A stretch of DNA of 64,000 nucleotides from Desulfurococcaceae archaeon (GTDB lineage: Archaea > Thermoproteota > Thermoprotei_A > Sulfolobales > Desulfurococcaceae). Within the stretch, counting starts at the first letter, position 1; each line of letters starts with the position of its first letter. The stretch lies in the NCBI GenBank assembly GCA_028275705.1, contig JAPWUD010000001.1, positions 1 to 64,000 on the forward strand, given 5' to 3'. Position numbers and translations under genes: made by a program. Positions 38,419 to 48,272 of the stretch are shown in pieces. Under the pieces are notes generated by a model, which ran no database searches, was not told where the DNA came from, and saw only the letters and a list, made by a program, of their open reading frames with translations.

Positions 38419-38497
38419 ATCTCCTCAACACTAAAGAATATGGGTTTTTCAATCTACTTAGTTAAATAGCGCTTACACCTAGGAAGTGGGGATATAA

Positions 38498-38809
38498 TTG
38501 TCGATGCAGAGAATGGTTAAAATCAAGATGTGGAGTACAAATGTAAGGGTATTAGAAGACTTTGCATCAAGACTAGTAGATATAGCGAAGAAGAGCGGTG
38601 TGAAGATCAGCGGTCCAATACCGCTTCCAACGAAAAAACTCACTATTAGAACACTCAAACTGCCACACGGTGAGGGCAAGAAAAAGTATGAAAAGTGGCA
38701 GATGAGGGTACATAAGAGGCTACTATACGTCGCCGAAGACGAGAGAGTTATGAAGCAGTTGATAAGAGTGAGAGTTCCACCGGAAGTATGGATTGAGGTA
38801 GAACTCTAG
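38498..38809 (+). CDS. rps10: Ribosomal protein uS10
   Basis: 103 residues. Motifs: VRVLEDFASRLVDIAKKSGV, then ISGPIPLPTKKLTIRTLK and HKRLLYVAEDERVMKQLI. TTG 38498 is seven bases after GTGGGG; an ATG at 38504 is in frame. It follows EF-1A by 79 nt. Confidence 0.96.
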   Translation: MSMQRMVKIKMWSTNVRVLEDFASRLVDIAKKSGVKISGPIPLPTKKLTIRTLKLPHGEGKKKYEKWQMRVHKRLLYVAEDERVMKQLIRVRVPPEVWIEVEL

Positions 38810-38865
38810 AGTATTCATTATAAAATAAGTAATTTAAACCCTTATACATAGATTTTTTCCTAGAA

Positions 38866-38966
38866 GCCGGGGTGCCCGAGCGGCCTAAGGGGCTGGCCTG
38901 GAGTACCTAACCTGGAGAGCCAGTGGGGGTTAATCCCCCGCGCGGGTTCGAATCCCGCCCCCGGCG
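38866..38966 (+). tRNA. tRNA-Ser (GGA), with a 14-nt intron
   Basis: Acceptor GCCGGGG/CCCCGGC with discriminator G, D arm CCC...GGG, anticodon stem CTGGC/GCCAG, a long class II variable arm (GGGGG TTAAT CCCCC) and T arm GCGGG-TTCGAAT-CCCGC. Loop exons CTGGAG and A give anticodon GGA. The intron 38904-38917 follows position 37, with helix CTGG/CTGG and bulges AGT and AGA. A tttaaa box lies about 30 nt upstream. Confidence 0.92.
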
Positions 38967-39039
38967 CTTGTATTTAAACCCCTATTTTTAATTAGTTTTA
39001 AAAGCTTGATTAACCCTAATATGATAGGCAGTGGATTAT

Positions 39040-39048
39040 CTATAAAAA
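39040..39048 (+). promoter_or_regulatory. TATA box of the S13 operon
   Basis: ctataaaaa sits 22-30 nt before the GTG start of uS13, close enough that the transcript may start at or near the codon; GGTGG between them could still be used. Confidence 0.45.
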
Positions 39049-39069
39049 TAATGCTTATGGTGGCTTTGA

Positions 39070-39549
39070 GTGAGTATGGCTAGAGAGTTTCGTAGGATAG
39101 TTAGGGTCTTAGATACAGATATAGATGGAGAACTACCACTAGTGTATGGGTTGTCAGTAGTGAAGGGTATAGGCTACACTTTCTCCCTTGCAGTTTGTAG
39201 AGTTCTCGGATTAGATCCATACATGAAGCTCGGCTATTTAACCGATGAAGAAGTTAAAAACATCGAGGCTGTTGTAAGAGAGCCTTTGAAATACCATATT
39301 CCAGACTGGTATTATAACAGGAGGAAGGACTATACTACAGGTGAAAACATCCACTTAACAGGAGCCACTCTACTATTTCACGTTAAAGAAGATATTGAGC
39401 GCGAGAAGAAAATTAAGAGTTGGCGTGGAGTAAGACACATATATGGATTAAAAGTCAGAGGACAGAGGACGAGAACCACGGGGCGTACTGGTATTACAGT
39501 GGGAGTGAAGAGAAAGAGGACTCAGCAGCAACAACAAAAGAAACAATAG
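39070..39549 (+). CDS. rps13: Ribosomal protein uS13
   Basis: 159 residues. The head protein shows YGLSVVKGIGYTFSLAVCRV, then YTTGENIHLTGATLLFHVKE and the C-terminal RGVRHIYGLKVRGQRTRTTG. The tail is a Lys/Gln-rich run. GTG 39070 follows GGTGG; ATG 39076 is in frame. First gene of the S13-S4-S11-rpoD-L18e-L13-S9-rpoN-S2 operon. Confidence 0.97.
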   Translation: MSMAREFRRIVRVLDTDIDGELPLVYGLSVVKGIGYTFSLAVCRVLGLDPYMKLGYLTDEEVKNIEAVVREPLKYHIPDWYYNRRKDYTTGENIHLTGATLLFHVKEDIEREKKIKSWRGVRHIYGLKVRGQRTRTTGRTGITVGVKRKRTQQQQQKKQ

Positions 39550-39558
39550 GTGGTTTTA

Positions 39559-40077
39559 ATGGGGGATCCAAAGAAATCTAGAAGGTTATGGGAGGGTCCA
39601 CGTACTCCGTGGAGGAGGGATAGACTCCTCGAGGAATCTAGACTACTAGGTGTATATGGACTTAGAAACAAGAGAGAGTTGTGGAAAGCAACTACTATTG
39701 TGAGGTATTTTAGACATAGAGCGAGAGCGCTTCTCGCTGCACCAGTTGAAGTTAGAGAGAGGGAGGAAAAGAAGCTTGTAGAGAAGCTCATAGAGCTTGG
39801 GCTTTTAAAGGAGGGGGCTAAACTAGACGATGTATTAAACCTACGTGTAGAAGACTTACTTGAGCGGAGACTACAGACCATTGTATACAAGAAGGGATTA
39901 GCTAAGACAGTCTATGAGGCGAGACAGTTGATAGTTCACGGCCACATAGCCATCGCTGGTAGGAGAATAACTTCCCCAAGCTATATTGTACCAAGAGATG
40001 AGGAGAACCTTATAGGGTTCTATCATAAGAGCCCACTGGCTCATAGAGCTATAACCCTGCAGGAAGAGGGTTCATAG
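39559..40077 (+). CDS. rps4: Ribosomal protein uS4
   Basis: About 172 residues, a primary 16S-binding protein. The N-terminal [20 protein letters not shown] is typical for archaea, and the S4 RNA-binding domain is at about 105-165 ([20 protein letters not shown]). ATG 39559 follows GGTGG; a GTG at 39550 is in frame. Confidence 0.97.
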   Translation: MGDPKKSRRLWEGPRTPWRRDRLLEESRLLGVYGLRNKRELWKATTIVRYFRHRARALLAAPVEVREREEKKLVEKLIELGLLKEGAKLDDVLNLRVEDLLERRLQTIVYKKGLAKTVYEARQLIVHGHIAIAGRRITSPSYIVPRDEENLIGFYHKSPLAHRAITLQEEGS

Positions 40078-40096
40078 CACTCAATGGTGGTAAGAA

Positions 40097-40498
40097 ATGG
40101 CGTTCGCGTTTAGAGAGCTTAAATGGGGAATAGCACACATTTACAGTAGCTCAAACAACACAATCATACATATAACAGACTTGTCAGGCGCTGAAACCGT
40201 AAGCATGTGGAGTGGTGGAAAAGTAGTTAAAGCAGATAGAGAAAAACCAAGCCCCTACGCAGCAATGCTGGCCTCATCTAAAGCCGCTACAGAGGCGATG
40301 GAGAAGGGTGTTGCAGCCCTCCATATAAGAGTAAGAGCACCTGGAGGACACGGTCCTAAAACCCCTGGGCCCGGTGCACAAGCTGCCATTAGAGCTCTCG
40401 CAAGGTCTGGTTTTATCATTGGGAGAATCGAGGACGTTACACCAATACCACACGACACCACTAGGAGGCCTGGTGGAAGAAGGGGTAGAAGACTATAG
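40097..40498 (+). CDS. rps11: Ribosomal protein uS11
   Basis: 133 residues. Motifs: [20 protein letters not shown], then [20 protein letters not shown] and the basic C-terminus [15 protein letters not shown]. It sits between uS4 and rpoD, the standard archaeal order. ATG behind GGTGG. Confidence 0.97.
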   Translation: MAFAFRELKWGIAHIYSSSNNTIIHITDLSGAETVSMWSGGKVVKADREKPSPYAAMLASSKAATEAMEKGVAALHIRVRAPGGHGPKTPGPGAQAAIRALARSGFIIGRIEDVTPIPHDTTRRPGGRRGRRL

Positions 40499-40513
40499 GT
40501 AGGTGTAGTTATT

Positions 40514-41350
40514 TTGGAGATCCAGGTGTTAGAGAAGACTCCTTTCTCCCTTAAATTACTCATTAAAGGAATATCACTACACACATTGAACTCTATTAGA
40601 AGGGCAGTGTTAAGTGAAGTATCCACGATGGCTGTAGATTACGTTATATTCATAGAGAACTCTAGTGTATTCTACGACGAGTACCTAGCCCATAGACTTG
40701 GACTTATCCCGCTTAAAAGCGATAATGCATACGAGAAATACAAATCTCCTGAGGAATGTGCTGAAGCCGGTGAGAAAAGGGTTTTTTCAGCTGATTGCTT
40801 TGCAAAATTCGACTTAGAAGCGGAGGGGCCTGATTCAGGGGTTTTAGTTATATATAGCAGGGATCTCGTTCCAAGCGACCCCGATATAGTGCCTGTTTTC
40901 GACAATATACCGCTCCTCAAGTTGATCAAGGGGCAGAGAGTGAAACTCGAAGCTTTCGCGAGACTTGGACGAGGAAAAGAGCATGCTAAATGGAGCCCCG
41001 TCTCAGTCGCTACACATAAGTATGTTCCAAGAATCGATGTAAACACAAATGCTTGCACAGGGTGCGGTAAGTGTATAGATGCCTGCCCAAGAGGAGTACT
41101 CGGGCTTCAAAATGGCAAAGCATTTGCAAAGAACGAGAAAATACTTGACTGCAATTTATGCCGACTCTGCGAACAAGTGTGTGAAGCAAGGGCTATAAAG
41201 ATCTCGCGTGTCGAGAACGAGTTCATTCTATTCCTAGAGTTCACAGGGGCTTTAAGCCCCAAGAAAACACTTATAGAGGCTTCAAATATTCTTATAAAGA
41301 AACTAGATGAATTCGAGGAGAAGTTGAAGTCTATGGGTGTTTTGCAGTGA
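40514..41350 (+). CDS. rpoD: RNA polymerase subunit Rpo3 (RpoD) with ferredoxin-like domain
   Basis: 278 residues, an RPB3/alpha-like assembly platform that pairs with Rpo11. The alpha motif is LNSIRRAVLSEVSTMAVD (about 25-42). An inserted ferredoxin-like domain at about 185-240 has two complete cysteine sets, CTGCGKCIDACPRG and CNLCRLCEQVCEAR, so it should bind two [4Fe-4S] clusters. TTG start. The eL18 GTG overlaps its stop. Confidence 0.97.
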   Translation: MEIQVLEKTPFSLKLLIKGISLHTLNSIRRAVLSEVSTMAVDYVIFIENSSVFYDEYLAHRLGLIPLKSDNAYEKYKSPEECAEAGEKRVFSADCFAKFDLEAEGPDSGVLVIYSRDLVPSDPDIVPVFDNIPLLKLIKGQRVKLEAFARLGRGKEHAKWSPVSVATHKYVPRIDVNTNACTGCGKCIDACPRGVLGLQNGKAFAKNEKILDCNLCRLCEQVCEARAIKISRVENEFILFLEFTGALSPKKTLIEASNILIKKLDEFEEKLKSMGVLQ

Positions 41351-41712
41351 TTAAGCTTAGCAGAAAGACAAATCTAGTCTTAAGAGAGCTCATTGAGACT
41401 CTAGATAGTTACTCGAGGAAATATAATGCAGGTATATGGCGTGCAGTAGCTGAAGAACTCGCAAAGCCCTCAAGGCAGAGAAGAGCCGTTAATGTGAGCA
41501 GGATCAATAGGTATACAGAGCCTGGCGACACAATAGTTGTCCCCGGGAAAGTCCTAGGTGCTGGAAACCTAGACCACCCAGTAACAGTTGCTGCCTTAAG
41601 CTTTTCTAAGACAGCTCTAGAGAAGATAAAGAGAACTGGGGGGAGAGCGATAAGTATTTTTGAGCTTCTACGTGAGAACCCTAGTGGGGGCAGAGTAAAG
41701 ATCATTGGGTGA
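41347..41712 (+). CDS. rpl18e: Ribosomal protein eL18 (L18e)
   Basis: 121 residues. Motifs: NLVLRELIETLDSYSRKYNA, then RQRRAVNVSRINRYTEPGDT and VVPGKVLGAGNLDHPVTVAA. GTG start overlapping the rpoD stop by four bases. Confidence 0.95.
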   Translation: MIKLSRKTNLVLRELIETLDSYSRKYNAGIWRAVAEELAKPSRQRRAVNVSRINRYTEPGDTIVVPGKVLGAGNLDHPVTVAALSFSKTALEKIKRTGGRAISIFELLRENPSGGRVKIIG

Positions 41713-41716
41713 TTGA

Positions 41717-42172
41717 ATGCAGCAGGAAAAAACCATACTCTACATTGATGCATCAAACCACATACTAGGTAGACTAGCTAGTATAGTTGCAAAGAAACTA
41801 CTAGAAGGCTATAGAGTCTACGTCTTCAACGTAGAGAAAGCAGTTTTAAGTGGTGAGAAACGAAGAATTATTGAAGGCTACAAACTACTCCTCACCGTTA
41901 AAACACACACTAATCCAGAGAAGTCTGGTATTAGGAGGCCGAGGAGCCCTGTGAATATATTCAAGCGAGCTGTTAGAGGAATGCTACCAATGGATAAACC
42001 ACATGGAAGAGAGGCTTATAAAAGACTTAGAGCATTTACTGGTCTACCAGTAGAGTACGCAAATATAGAGCTCACACGCTTCCCCGAAGCCATGTCGAGT
42101 AGACTTCGTGGAGGATACATAAGCGTCGAGGAGGTTTCTAAAGCACTTGGTTGGAGAGGTGGTGGAAAGTGA
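41717..42172 (+). CDS. rpl13: Ribosomal protein uL13
   Basis: 151 residues. Motifs: IDASNHILGRLASIVAKKLL, then RRPRSPVNIFKRAVRGMLP and RLRAFTGLPVEYAN. The last bases overlap the GTG of uS9. ATG start behind GGGTGATTGA. Confidence 0.96.
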   Translation: MQQEKTILYIDASNHILGRLASIVAKKLLEGYRVYVFNVEKAVLSGEKRRIIEGYKLLLTVKTHTNPEKSGIRRPRSPVNIFKRAVRGMLPMDKPHGREAYKRLRAFTGLPVEYANIELTRFPEAMSSRLRGGYISVEEVSKALGWRGGGK

Positions 42173-42594
42173 GTCAGGAGTCTAAGAGTATTAAAATCGT
42201 GGTTTCAACAGGTAAGAGAAAGACCAGTATTGCAAGAGCTGTTATTAAACCAGGGAGAGGGAGAGTCTGGATCAATAATATACCGCTAGAAGCATACCCA
42301 ATCGAAGTGGCCAGGGAGAAAATAGCAGAGCCTTTGTACCTAGTTGGAGACCTTGCAAACCAAGTTGATATAAAAATCAACGTTATGGGCGGAGGAGTGA
42401 TGAGCCAGGCTGAAGCATGTAGAATAGCTATAGCTAGAGGACTAGTAGAGTACTTCACTCAAAACCGTGGTGAGTTAACTAAGATATTTAAAGAATACGA
42501 TAGACACTTACTAAGTGGAGACCCCAGGCAAACAGAGCCCGAGAAGTGGGGTAGGTATAGTGCTAGGAGGAGGTGGCAGAAGAGCTATAGGTGA
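42169..42594 (+). CDS. rps9: Ribosomal protein uS9
   Basis: 141 residues from GTG 42169, which overlaps the uL13 stop. Motifs: [20 protein letters not shown], then [20 protein letters not shown], and the conserved C-terminal [12 protein letters not shown] that reaches the P-site tRNA. An upstream in-frame TTG at 42151 is less likely. Confidence 0.97.
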   Translation: MSQESKSIKIVVSTGKRKTSIARAVIKPGRGRVWINNIPLEAYPIEVAREKIAEPLYLVGDLANQVDIKINVMGGGVMSQAEACRIAIARGLVEYFTQNRGELTKIFKEYDRHLLSGDPRQTEPEKWGRYSARRRWQKSYR

Positions 42595-42800
42595 CTTCAT
42601 TGCTGTTCCCAGTTAGATGTTTCACCTGTGGGAGACCAATTGGTCATTTATGGGAGGAGTACATTAAGCGGGTTAGGCAAGGAGAGCACCCTGCTAAAGT
42701 ACTTGACGATCTTGGCGTTAAGAGGTATTGTTGTAGAAGAATGTTTTTATCCCATGTAGAGATAGCAGATGAAATACTCCACTTCCCAAGAATCTCTTAG
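42591..42800 (+). CDS. rpoN: RNA polymerase subunit Rpo10 (RpoN)
   Basis: 69 residues, the RPB10 homologue. Zinc ligands are in [17 protein letters not shown] and [14 protein letters not shown], with the atypical CFTCG...YCCRR arrangement characteristic of the family. GTG start overlapping the uS9 stop. Confidence 0.97.
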   Translation: MTSLLFPVRCFTCGRPIGHLWEEYIKRVRQGEHPAKVLDDLGVKRYCCRRMFLSHVEIADEILHFPRIS

Positions 42801-42810
42801 AGGTGGAATA

Positions 42811-43434
42811 GTGTCTGACGAGGTAAAACCACAAATAACCATAGAGCTACTTGTCCCAATAGACAAGTATCTACAAGCTGGAGTCCACATAGGGACGCAT
42901 ATATGTACAAAGTTTGCAGAGCCCTTTGTATATAGGATTAGATCTGATGGAGTCTACATACTAGACGTGAGGAAGATAGATGAGAGATTAAGAATAGCTG
43001 GTAAATTCCTCGCGGGCTTTGAACCAGTAAAAATAGCAGTTGTTTCTGCACGCCTATATGGTAGGAAACCCGTGGAGAAGATGTGTAAATACCTACAGTG
43101 CAAACCCTATACAGGTAGATTTCTACCAGGGACGTTTACAAACCCCACGTTAAAGTGGTACTTTGAACCAGATGTTGTTGTTTTAACAGATCCTAGAGCA
43201 GACTCCCAGGCTCTAAAAGAAGCTGCTGAAATCGGCATACCTGTAGTGGGATTCATAGACACAGATAACAAGACAGAGTTCATAGACTTAGCAATACCTG
43301 GAAACAATAAGGGGAGAAAGAGTTTAGCACTACTATACTGGATACTAACAAGGCAGGTTCTCAGAGAACGCGGGATAATACCTCAAAACGCAGAGCTGCC
43401 GGAATCCCCCTCAGAGTTTGAAACACCAATATAG
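42811..43434 (+). CDS. rps2: Ribosomal protein uS2
   Basis: About 207 residues from GTG 42811 (behind GAGGTGG). Motifs: [20 protein letters not shown], then [32 protein letters not shown] and [20 protein letters not shown]. An in-frame upstream ATG at 42769 lies inside rpoN and is less likely. It closes the S13 operon. Confidence 0.96.
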   Translation: MSDEVKPQITIELLVPIDKYLQAGVHIGTHICTKFAEPFVYRIRSDGVYILDVRKIDERLRIAGKFLAGFEPVKIAVVSARLYGRKPVEKMCKYLQCKPYTGRFLPGTFTNPTLKWYFEPDVVVLTDPRADSQALKEAAEIGIPVVGFIDTDNKTEFIDLAIPGNNKGRKSLALLYWILTRQVLRERGIIPQNAELPESPSEFETPI

Positions 43435-43543
43435 TTTTTCACTCTACACTAGTTTTACTTCATTTACTTTATTCAATAGAACTATCACTGTAGAGAAGTA
43501 TTAATAACGCATATGACGATAAAGAGCAATATAGGTGTAGATA

Positions 43544-44398
43544 TTGAAGAAAGTGCGGAAACCGGTTGTTGCGGGTTATTTCTACCCAAGTAGGAGGCAG
43601 GAGCTAATTGACTCCATAGAGTGGTCGTTTAAACACAGGCTTGGACCCGGGGGTATTCCAAGGGTTTATCCAAGTAGAGTTAAAGGCGTTATAGGGTATG
43701 TTGTACCTCATGCAGGCTATATATATAGTGGACCTATAGCCGCACACGCATACTACGATATGGCTAGTTATGGTAAGCCCGAGACGGTATTAATTATTGG
43801 CACAAACCACACTGGACTAGGCTCCCCTATCTCTATTTACCCCGGTGGTGTATGGGAGACACCACTTGGAGTCCTCCAAGTAGATGAAGAACTGGGGAAA
43901 GCGATTGCAGAGAAGTCTGATCTAGCGGATCTAGATGTATACGCACACCTCGAAGAACACTCGGTTGAAGTGCAATTACCCTTCATTCAATACTTATTCG
44001 GAGACACCGTGAAAATTCTCCCATTGGTTATGGGTATTCACACTCCTGAGGCTGCTAGAGAGCTCTCAAGATCAATTGTAGCGGGTATTACCGAGTTAAA
44101 GAGAGATGTCTTAATAATGGCAAGCAGTGATTTCAACCACTACGAGCCACACGATGTTACAATTAAAAAAGACATGGAGGCGATTGAGAGAATAATTAAC
44201 CTAGATACAGAGGGGTTTTACCAAGTAGTATTGAGGGATAACATCAGTATTTGTGGTCCAGGTGGAGTAATGACTCTAATTGAAGTAACAAAGAATCTAG
44301 GTGGAAAATCACAACTATTAAAACACGCAACTAGTGGAGATGTATCAGGGGATAAATCAGCTGTAGTAGGCTACGCTAGCATAAAATTCCACCTATAG
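43544..44398 (+). CDS. MEMO-family protein
   Basis: 284 residues of the MEMO1/AMMECR-associated family, a dioxygenase-like fold of uncertain activity. Motifs: RKPVVAGYFYPSRRQELIDS, then GYVVPHAGYIYSGPIAAHAY, GTNHTGLGSPISIYPGG, EEHSVEVQLPFIQYLFGD and ASSDFNHYEPHDVT, where conserved His residues would bind metal. TTG start behind AGGTG. It precedes fni, a neighbourhood common in archaea. Confidence 0.88.
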   Translation: MKKVRKPVVAGYFYPSRRQELIDSIEWSFKHRLGPGGIPRVYPSRVKGVIGYVVPHAGYIYSGPIAAHAYYDMASYGKPETVLIIGTNHTGLGSPISIYPGGVWETPLGVLQVDEELGKAIAEKSDLADLDVYAHLEEHSVEVQLPFIQYLFGDTVKILPLVMGIHTPEAARELSRSIVAGITELKRDVLIMASSDFNHYEPHDVTIKKDMEAIERIINLDTEGFYQVVLRDNISICGPGGVMTLIEVTKNLGGKSQLLKHATSGDVSGDKSAVVGYASIKFHL

Positions 44399-44442
44399 CC
44401 TTTGAATAATCATGAACTCTCACAAATCATGGTGTTTAAGTA

Positions 44443-45570
44443 TTGAGTATTACTAAGCGAAAGTTTGAGCATATAGAGATCAGTATGAGGGAGGATGTTG
44501 TTTATCCCGGCAATTGTAGAGAGCTATATGAAGAGATCACTTTAATTCATCAATCCCTTCCAGGCATATCGCACAGTGATCTAGATACATCTACAGTGTT
44601 CCTTGGGTATAGACTCAACTACCCAATAGTAATCGAGGCAATGACCGGGGGACACCCAGACCTCAAGCCAATAAATGAAAAACTAGCTAAGCTAGCGAGT
44701 CAATACCGTATAGCTATTGGTGTTGGAAGCCAGAGACCAATCATTAAGTCAAGGTTTAACAAAGAGATTGTAGAGTCATACAGCATTGTTAGGGAAACTG
44801 CGGTAGATGTCCCAGTTATAGGGAATATTGGTATTGCACAGCTCAATGAGTTAAGCATCGATGATGTTAAGAAACTAGTCGAAGTTATTGAAGCAGATGC
44901 CCTTGCAATACACTTAAACCCCGCACAGGAGATGATACAGCCTGAGGGAGACGTGAACTTCAGAGATGATCTATTATCGAAGATCAAAATGCTCGTTAAA
45001 GAGCTAGACGTACCCATAATCATAAAGGAAGTTGGCAATGGGTTGTCGATGGAGACTGTGGCTAAATTCAGAGAATTAGAGATAAAAATATTCGACGTAG
45101 CCGGCTCCTGTGGAACAGACTGGGTTAAGATAGAGGCTCTTAGAAACCCTGAAAATAGTGTTTCGAGAGTGGTGGGTTTTACACTATCCGAGGCTAAGTG
45201 GGGTATTCCAACACCATTATCCCTAATTGAAGCCCGCTATGCAGCCCCAGATGCTACGATAGTTGCTAGTGGTGGAGTGTGGAGTGGTGTGATAGCCGCT
45301 AAACTAATAGCTCTTGGAGGAGATTTAGTTGGTGCTGCTCGTCCATTTCTAAAAGCCCTGTTAGAGCATGGAGAGGAGGGGCTTAGGAGCTTTTTAGACA
45401 AGTATATTGGTGAGTTGAAAGCAGTGATGTTTTTGACGGGTTCTAGGACGCTTAGAGAACTAAGGTACAAACCCATAGTGCTGGGATTATCGGTGAGGAA
45501 TTACCTAGAGCAACGGGGTATTAATGTATACAAGTACCTTGAAATCTATAGACGTGGAGTGGTAGCTTGA
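44443..45570 (+). CDS. fni: Isopentenyl-diphosphate delta-isomerase, type 2
   Basis: 375 residues, the FMN- and NADPH-dependent isomerase of IPP and DMAPP in isoprenoid lipid synthesis. Motifs: RKFEHIEISMREDVVYPG, then IEAMTGGHPDLKPINEKL, AIGVGSQRP, the substrate segment ALAIHLNPAQEMIQPEGD, and the FMN-phosphate part VASGGVWSGVIAAKLIALGG. TTG start. The DUF2118 gene overlaps its end. Other mevalonate-pathway genes are not in the window. Confidence 0.94.
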   Translation: MSITKRKFEHIEISMREDVVYPGNCRELYEEITLIHQSLPGISHSDLDTSTVFLGYRLNYPIVIEAMTGGHPDLKPINEKLAKLASQYRIAIGVGSQRPIIKSRFNKEIVESYSIVRETAVDVPVIGNIGIAQLNELSIDDVKKLVEVIEADALAIHLNPAQEMIQPEGDVNFRDDLLSKIKMLVKELDVPIIIKEVGNGLSMETVAKFRELEIKIFDVAGSCGTDWVKIEALRNPENSVSRVVGFTLSEAKWGIPTPLSLIEARYAAPDATIVASGGVWSGVIAAKLIALGGDLVGAARPFLKALLEHGEEGLRSFLDKYIGELKAVMFLTGSRTLRELRYKPIVLGLSVRNYLEQRGINVYKYLEIYRRGVVA

Positions 45571-46073
45571 AAGTAGACTATGTTTTCCCAGAAGCCTATG
45601 TCGAGGGTGTGGAGAGTCATAAATATCTCTGCAGCTTGGACGACTCATACATAGTCACTACTACTAGTTACAAAGATTTGAATTGTAAGAAACTATATGG
45701 ACTTGTACCATACGAGAAAACCATGGAATACATTGACCTTGTTGAAGCGTATACAAAGAGATCAATTGCTATATTGTGGAGTGATAAATCTAAAGGAGGC
45801 TACACAGGGTATTTACTAGGGGAGAAAACACCCCTCTGCCTACAGGAGGTGAGGGGTAGTAGCATATATGTGCCACGTAGAGAAGGAGATACTATTAGAG
45901 TAGGCGAGTATGTTGCTTACACCGTGTCTGGAAAAATGGAGGTTAGAAAGGTGAAGTCTAAGTGCGAGGGTTTAATTGCATTAATAATAGATCGACCATG
46001 GGAGGAGCCAAGGAGGACACTACTGGTGGTTGTGAGTGAGTATAGAGAAATCAATGCTGGAGAAAATACGTGA
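45567..46073 (+). CDS. DUF2118-family protein
   Basis: 168 residues. The C-terminal part resembles a biotinyl/lipoyl-like beta module: EGDTIRVGEYVAYTVSGKME with Lys in SGKMEV, like the swinging-arm motif. This matches the archaeal DUF2118 family, whose function is not known to me. TTG start overlaps fni and the gene overlaps gltX by 38 nt, so all three are cotranscribed. Confidence 0.7.
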   Translation: MKVDYVFPEAYVEGVESHKYLCSLDDSYIVTTTSYKDLNCKKLYGLVPYEKTMEYIDLVEAYTKRSIAILWSDKSKGGYTGYLLGEKTPLCLQEVRGSSIYVPRREGDTIRVGEYVAYTVSGKMEVRKVKSKCEGLIALIIDRPWEEPRRTLLVVVSEYREINAGENT

Positions 46074-47793
46074 AGTAGCGTATAAACATGCATTGATAAA
46101 CGCCGTTAAACACAGCGGTAGAGCTGATTTAAAAGCCGTTGTTTCAAAAATCGCTGCAGAGATTCCCGAGGCGCGTAAGAACCTAAGAGAGTACATGGAA
46201 TACATTAAGTCAATAGTTGAGGAAGTAAATAAGTTAACACTCGAGGAGCAGTTAAAAATAGTTTCGTCAAACTGGCCTGAAGTACTCGAAGAGAAGACCC
46301 AGGAGTTTAAGAAAGAACTTCCACCACTACCAAACGCTATTGAAGGCAATGTAGTTACAAGACTAGCCCCAAACCCCGATTTCTCACTACACCTCGGCAA
46401 TGCAAGACCGGCTCTCCTAAACTACTGGTATGCAGTTATGTATAAAGGTAAAATGATCCTTAGGTTTGAAGACACTGATCCCCGCTTAAAGGCCCCTTAT
46501 CCAGATACATACATAGCTATTAAGAGAGATTTAGAGTGGCTTGGAGTATCTTGGAGTGAGGAGTACATTCAAAGTCTCAGACTACCAATATTCTACGATA
46601 TTGCGAGAAAACTCATTGAGAAGGGAGGGGCCTACGTTGACTTATGTAGCGATAAGGCGTTTAAGTCGCTTAGAAACAAGGGGAAGCCCTGCCCACACAG
46701 GGATAGATCCCCCGCAGAGAACCTTGAAGAATTCGACAAAATGCTTGAGGGGAAGTATGGGGAGGGGGAAGCTGTTGTTAGAGTTAAAACAGACCTACAA
46801 CACCCAGATCTAAGCGTCCGGGACTGGGTTGCATTTAGGATAATTGATACTAGTAAAACCCCTCACCCAGTAACGGGTGAGAAGTACATTGTTTGGCCTA
46901 CATACAATTTCGCCGCGGCCGTTGACGATCACTTAATGGGAGTAACACATATACTGAGAGCCAAGGAACACGTTACTAACACCATTAAACAGAGATACCT
47001 CTACGACCACATGGGTTGGAAGTACCCCGAGACTATTCACTTCGGTAGATTATCACTAGAGGGTGTTATATTGAGTAAGTCTAAAACTAAGAAGTTGATT
47101 GCTGAGAGGGGGTTAGAGAGTTATGCTGACCCTCGGCTCGGCACTATTCAGGGTCTCCGTAGGCGTGGCATTGTACGAGAGGCTGTTTGGAGAATTATAA
47201 AGGACGTGGGAATTAAGGGTATCGATGCGAAGATCAGTTTAGCGAATCTCTACGCTATAAATAGGGTAATTGTAGACCCTATAGCCAATAGATACATGGC
47301 TGTGAAATCCCCAGTTCCAGTTGTCATTAGAGGGTTGAGAGATGAGGTCAAGGCATTAATACCTATCCACCCATCGCGGAGAGAAACCTACACCTACACG
47401 ATCACTGATGGAGCGAGGATTTACTTATCCCGCGAAGACTTCAACATGGTTAAAAACTCTGTGTTTAGGCTACTAGGTATGGCTAACTTCGAGATTAAGG
47501 GTATTGAGGAAGTTAATGGTATACTCCACTACATCGCTGTATTTCATAGCCTTGAACACGATGTTGCAAAGAAGCTTAATGCTCCAATAATCCAGTGGGT
47601 TATAGAAGGTGAATACGTGAAGTCAACTATGTTGAAGCCCATTGGATTAGACTTACTCGAGGAGGAGTTACTTGTTGAGAAGAGAATTGTGTCCGAGAGA
47701 GTAGACTCTATTATTCAATTATACAGAATCGGGTTTGCTAGAATAGATGAATTGAGAGAAGACAGCGTCGTATTGGTTTTTGCCCATGAATAG
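46036..47793 (+). CDS. gltX: Glutamyl-tRNA synthetase
   Basis: 585 residues, class I synthetase of the archaeal/eukaryotic GlxRS type. HIGH-like motif NPDFSLHLGNARPALLNYWY (about 112-131), KMSKS-like ILSKSKTKKLIAERG (about 340), and a beta-barrel anticodon-binding C-terminus. In archaea it usually charges both tRNA-Glu and tRNA-Gln, the latter being amidated afterwards; the tRNA-Gln(TTG) in this window would be a substrate. GTG start inside DUF2118. Confidence 0.96.
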   Translation: MSIEKSMLEKIREVAYKHALINAVKHSGRADLKAVVSKIAAEIPEARKNLREYMEYIKSIVEEVNKLTLEEQLKIVSSNWPEVLEEKTQEFKKELPPLPNAIEGNVVTRLAPNPDFSLHLGNARPALLNYWYAVMYKGKMILRFEDTDPRLKAPYPDTYIAIKRDLEWLGVSWSEEYIQSLRLPIFYDIARKLIEKGGAYVDLCSDKAFKSLRNKGKPCPHRDRSPAENLEEFDKMLEGKYGEGEAVVRVKTDLQHPDLSVRDWVAFRIIDTSKTPHPVTGEKYIVWPTYNFAAAVDDHLMGVTHILRAKEHVTNTIKQRYLYDHMGWKYPETIHFGRLSLEGVILSKSKTKKLIAERGLESYADPRLGTIQGLRRRGIVREAVWRIIKDVGIKGIDAKISLANLYAINRVIVDPIANRYMAVKSPVPVVIRGLRDEVKALIPIHPSRRETYTYTITDGARIYLSREDFNMVKNSVFRLLGMANFEIKGIEEVNGILHYIAVFHSLEHDVAKKLNAPIIQWVIEGEYVKSTMLKPIGLDLLEEELLVEKRIVSERVDSIIQLYRIGFARIDELREDSVVLVFAHE

Positions 47794-47870
47794 GGTTATT
47801 CGTCAATAAACTATATTAGCCACATCTATCCTAGACTAGACTGGGACGACTAAGGGAGGAGGATGACCGT

Positions 47871-48257
47871 ATGTCTAAGCAGTTTTATATAAAATTCGAG
47901 GTACCACAGGACCTCGCCGAGAAAACACTCGAAGCTATTAAAAAAGCTAGGGAAACCGGTGGAAAAGTCAAGAAGGGTACAAATGAAACTACAAAAGCCG
48001 TTGAGAGAGGAGCTGCTAAGCTAGTTGTAATAGCTATGGATGTAGATCCACCAGAGATCGTGGCACACCTACCAATACTTTGCGACGAGAAGAAAGTACC
48101 ATACACTTATGTTCCGAGTAAGAAGCAACTCGGTGAAGCAGCAGGGATCGAAGTGGCAGCGGCTTCAGTGGCTATCATCGACCCAGGTGGGGCAAAAGAC
48201 CTAGTAGATGAAATCATTAAGCAAGTGCAAGAGATTAGAGCAAAGAGTGGAGCGTGA
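47871..48257 (+). CDS. rpl7ae: Ribosomal protein eL8/L7Ae
   Basis: 128 residues. The K-turn-binding protein of the 50S subunit, box C/D and H/ACA RNPs and RNase P. Motifs: [20 protein letters not shown], then [20 protein letters not shown] and [20 protein letters not shown]. Strong GGGAGGAGG site ten bases before the ATG. It serves the two box C/D sRNAs found in this window. Confidence 0.97.
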   Translation: MSKQFYIKFEVPQDLAEKTLEAIKKARETGGKVKKGTNETTKAVERGAAKLVVIAMDVDPPEIVAHLPILCDEKKVPYTYVPSKKQLGEAAGIEVAAASVAIIDPGGAKDLVDEIIKQVQEIRAKSGA

Positions 48258-48272
48258 GGAATATATAAGTAC

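Noticed and set aside
47794-47870. K-turn in the L7Ae leader for autoregulation
   Set aside because: GACGA and GGATGA are suggestive, since L7Ae binds K-turns, but I could not draw convincing flanking stems; the site is equally well explained as a strong ribosome binding site.
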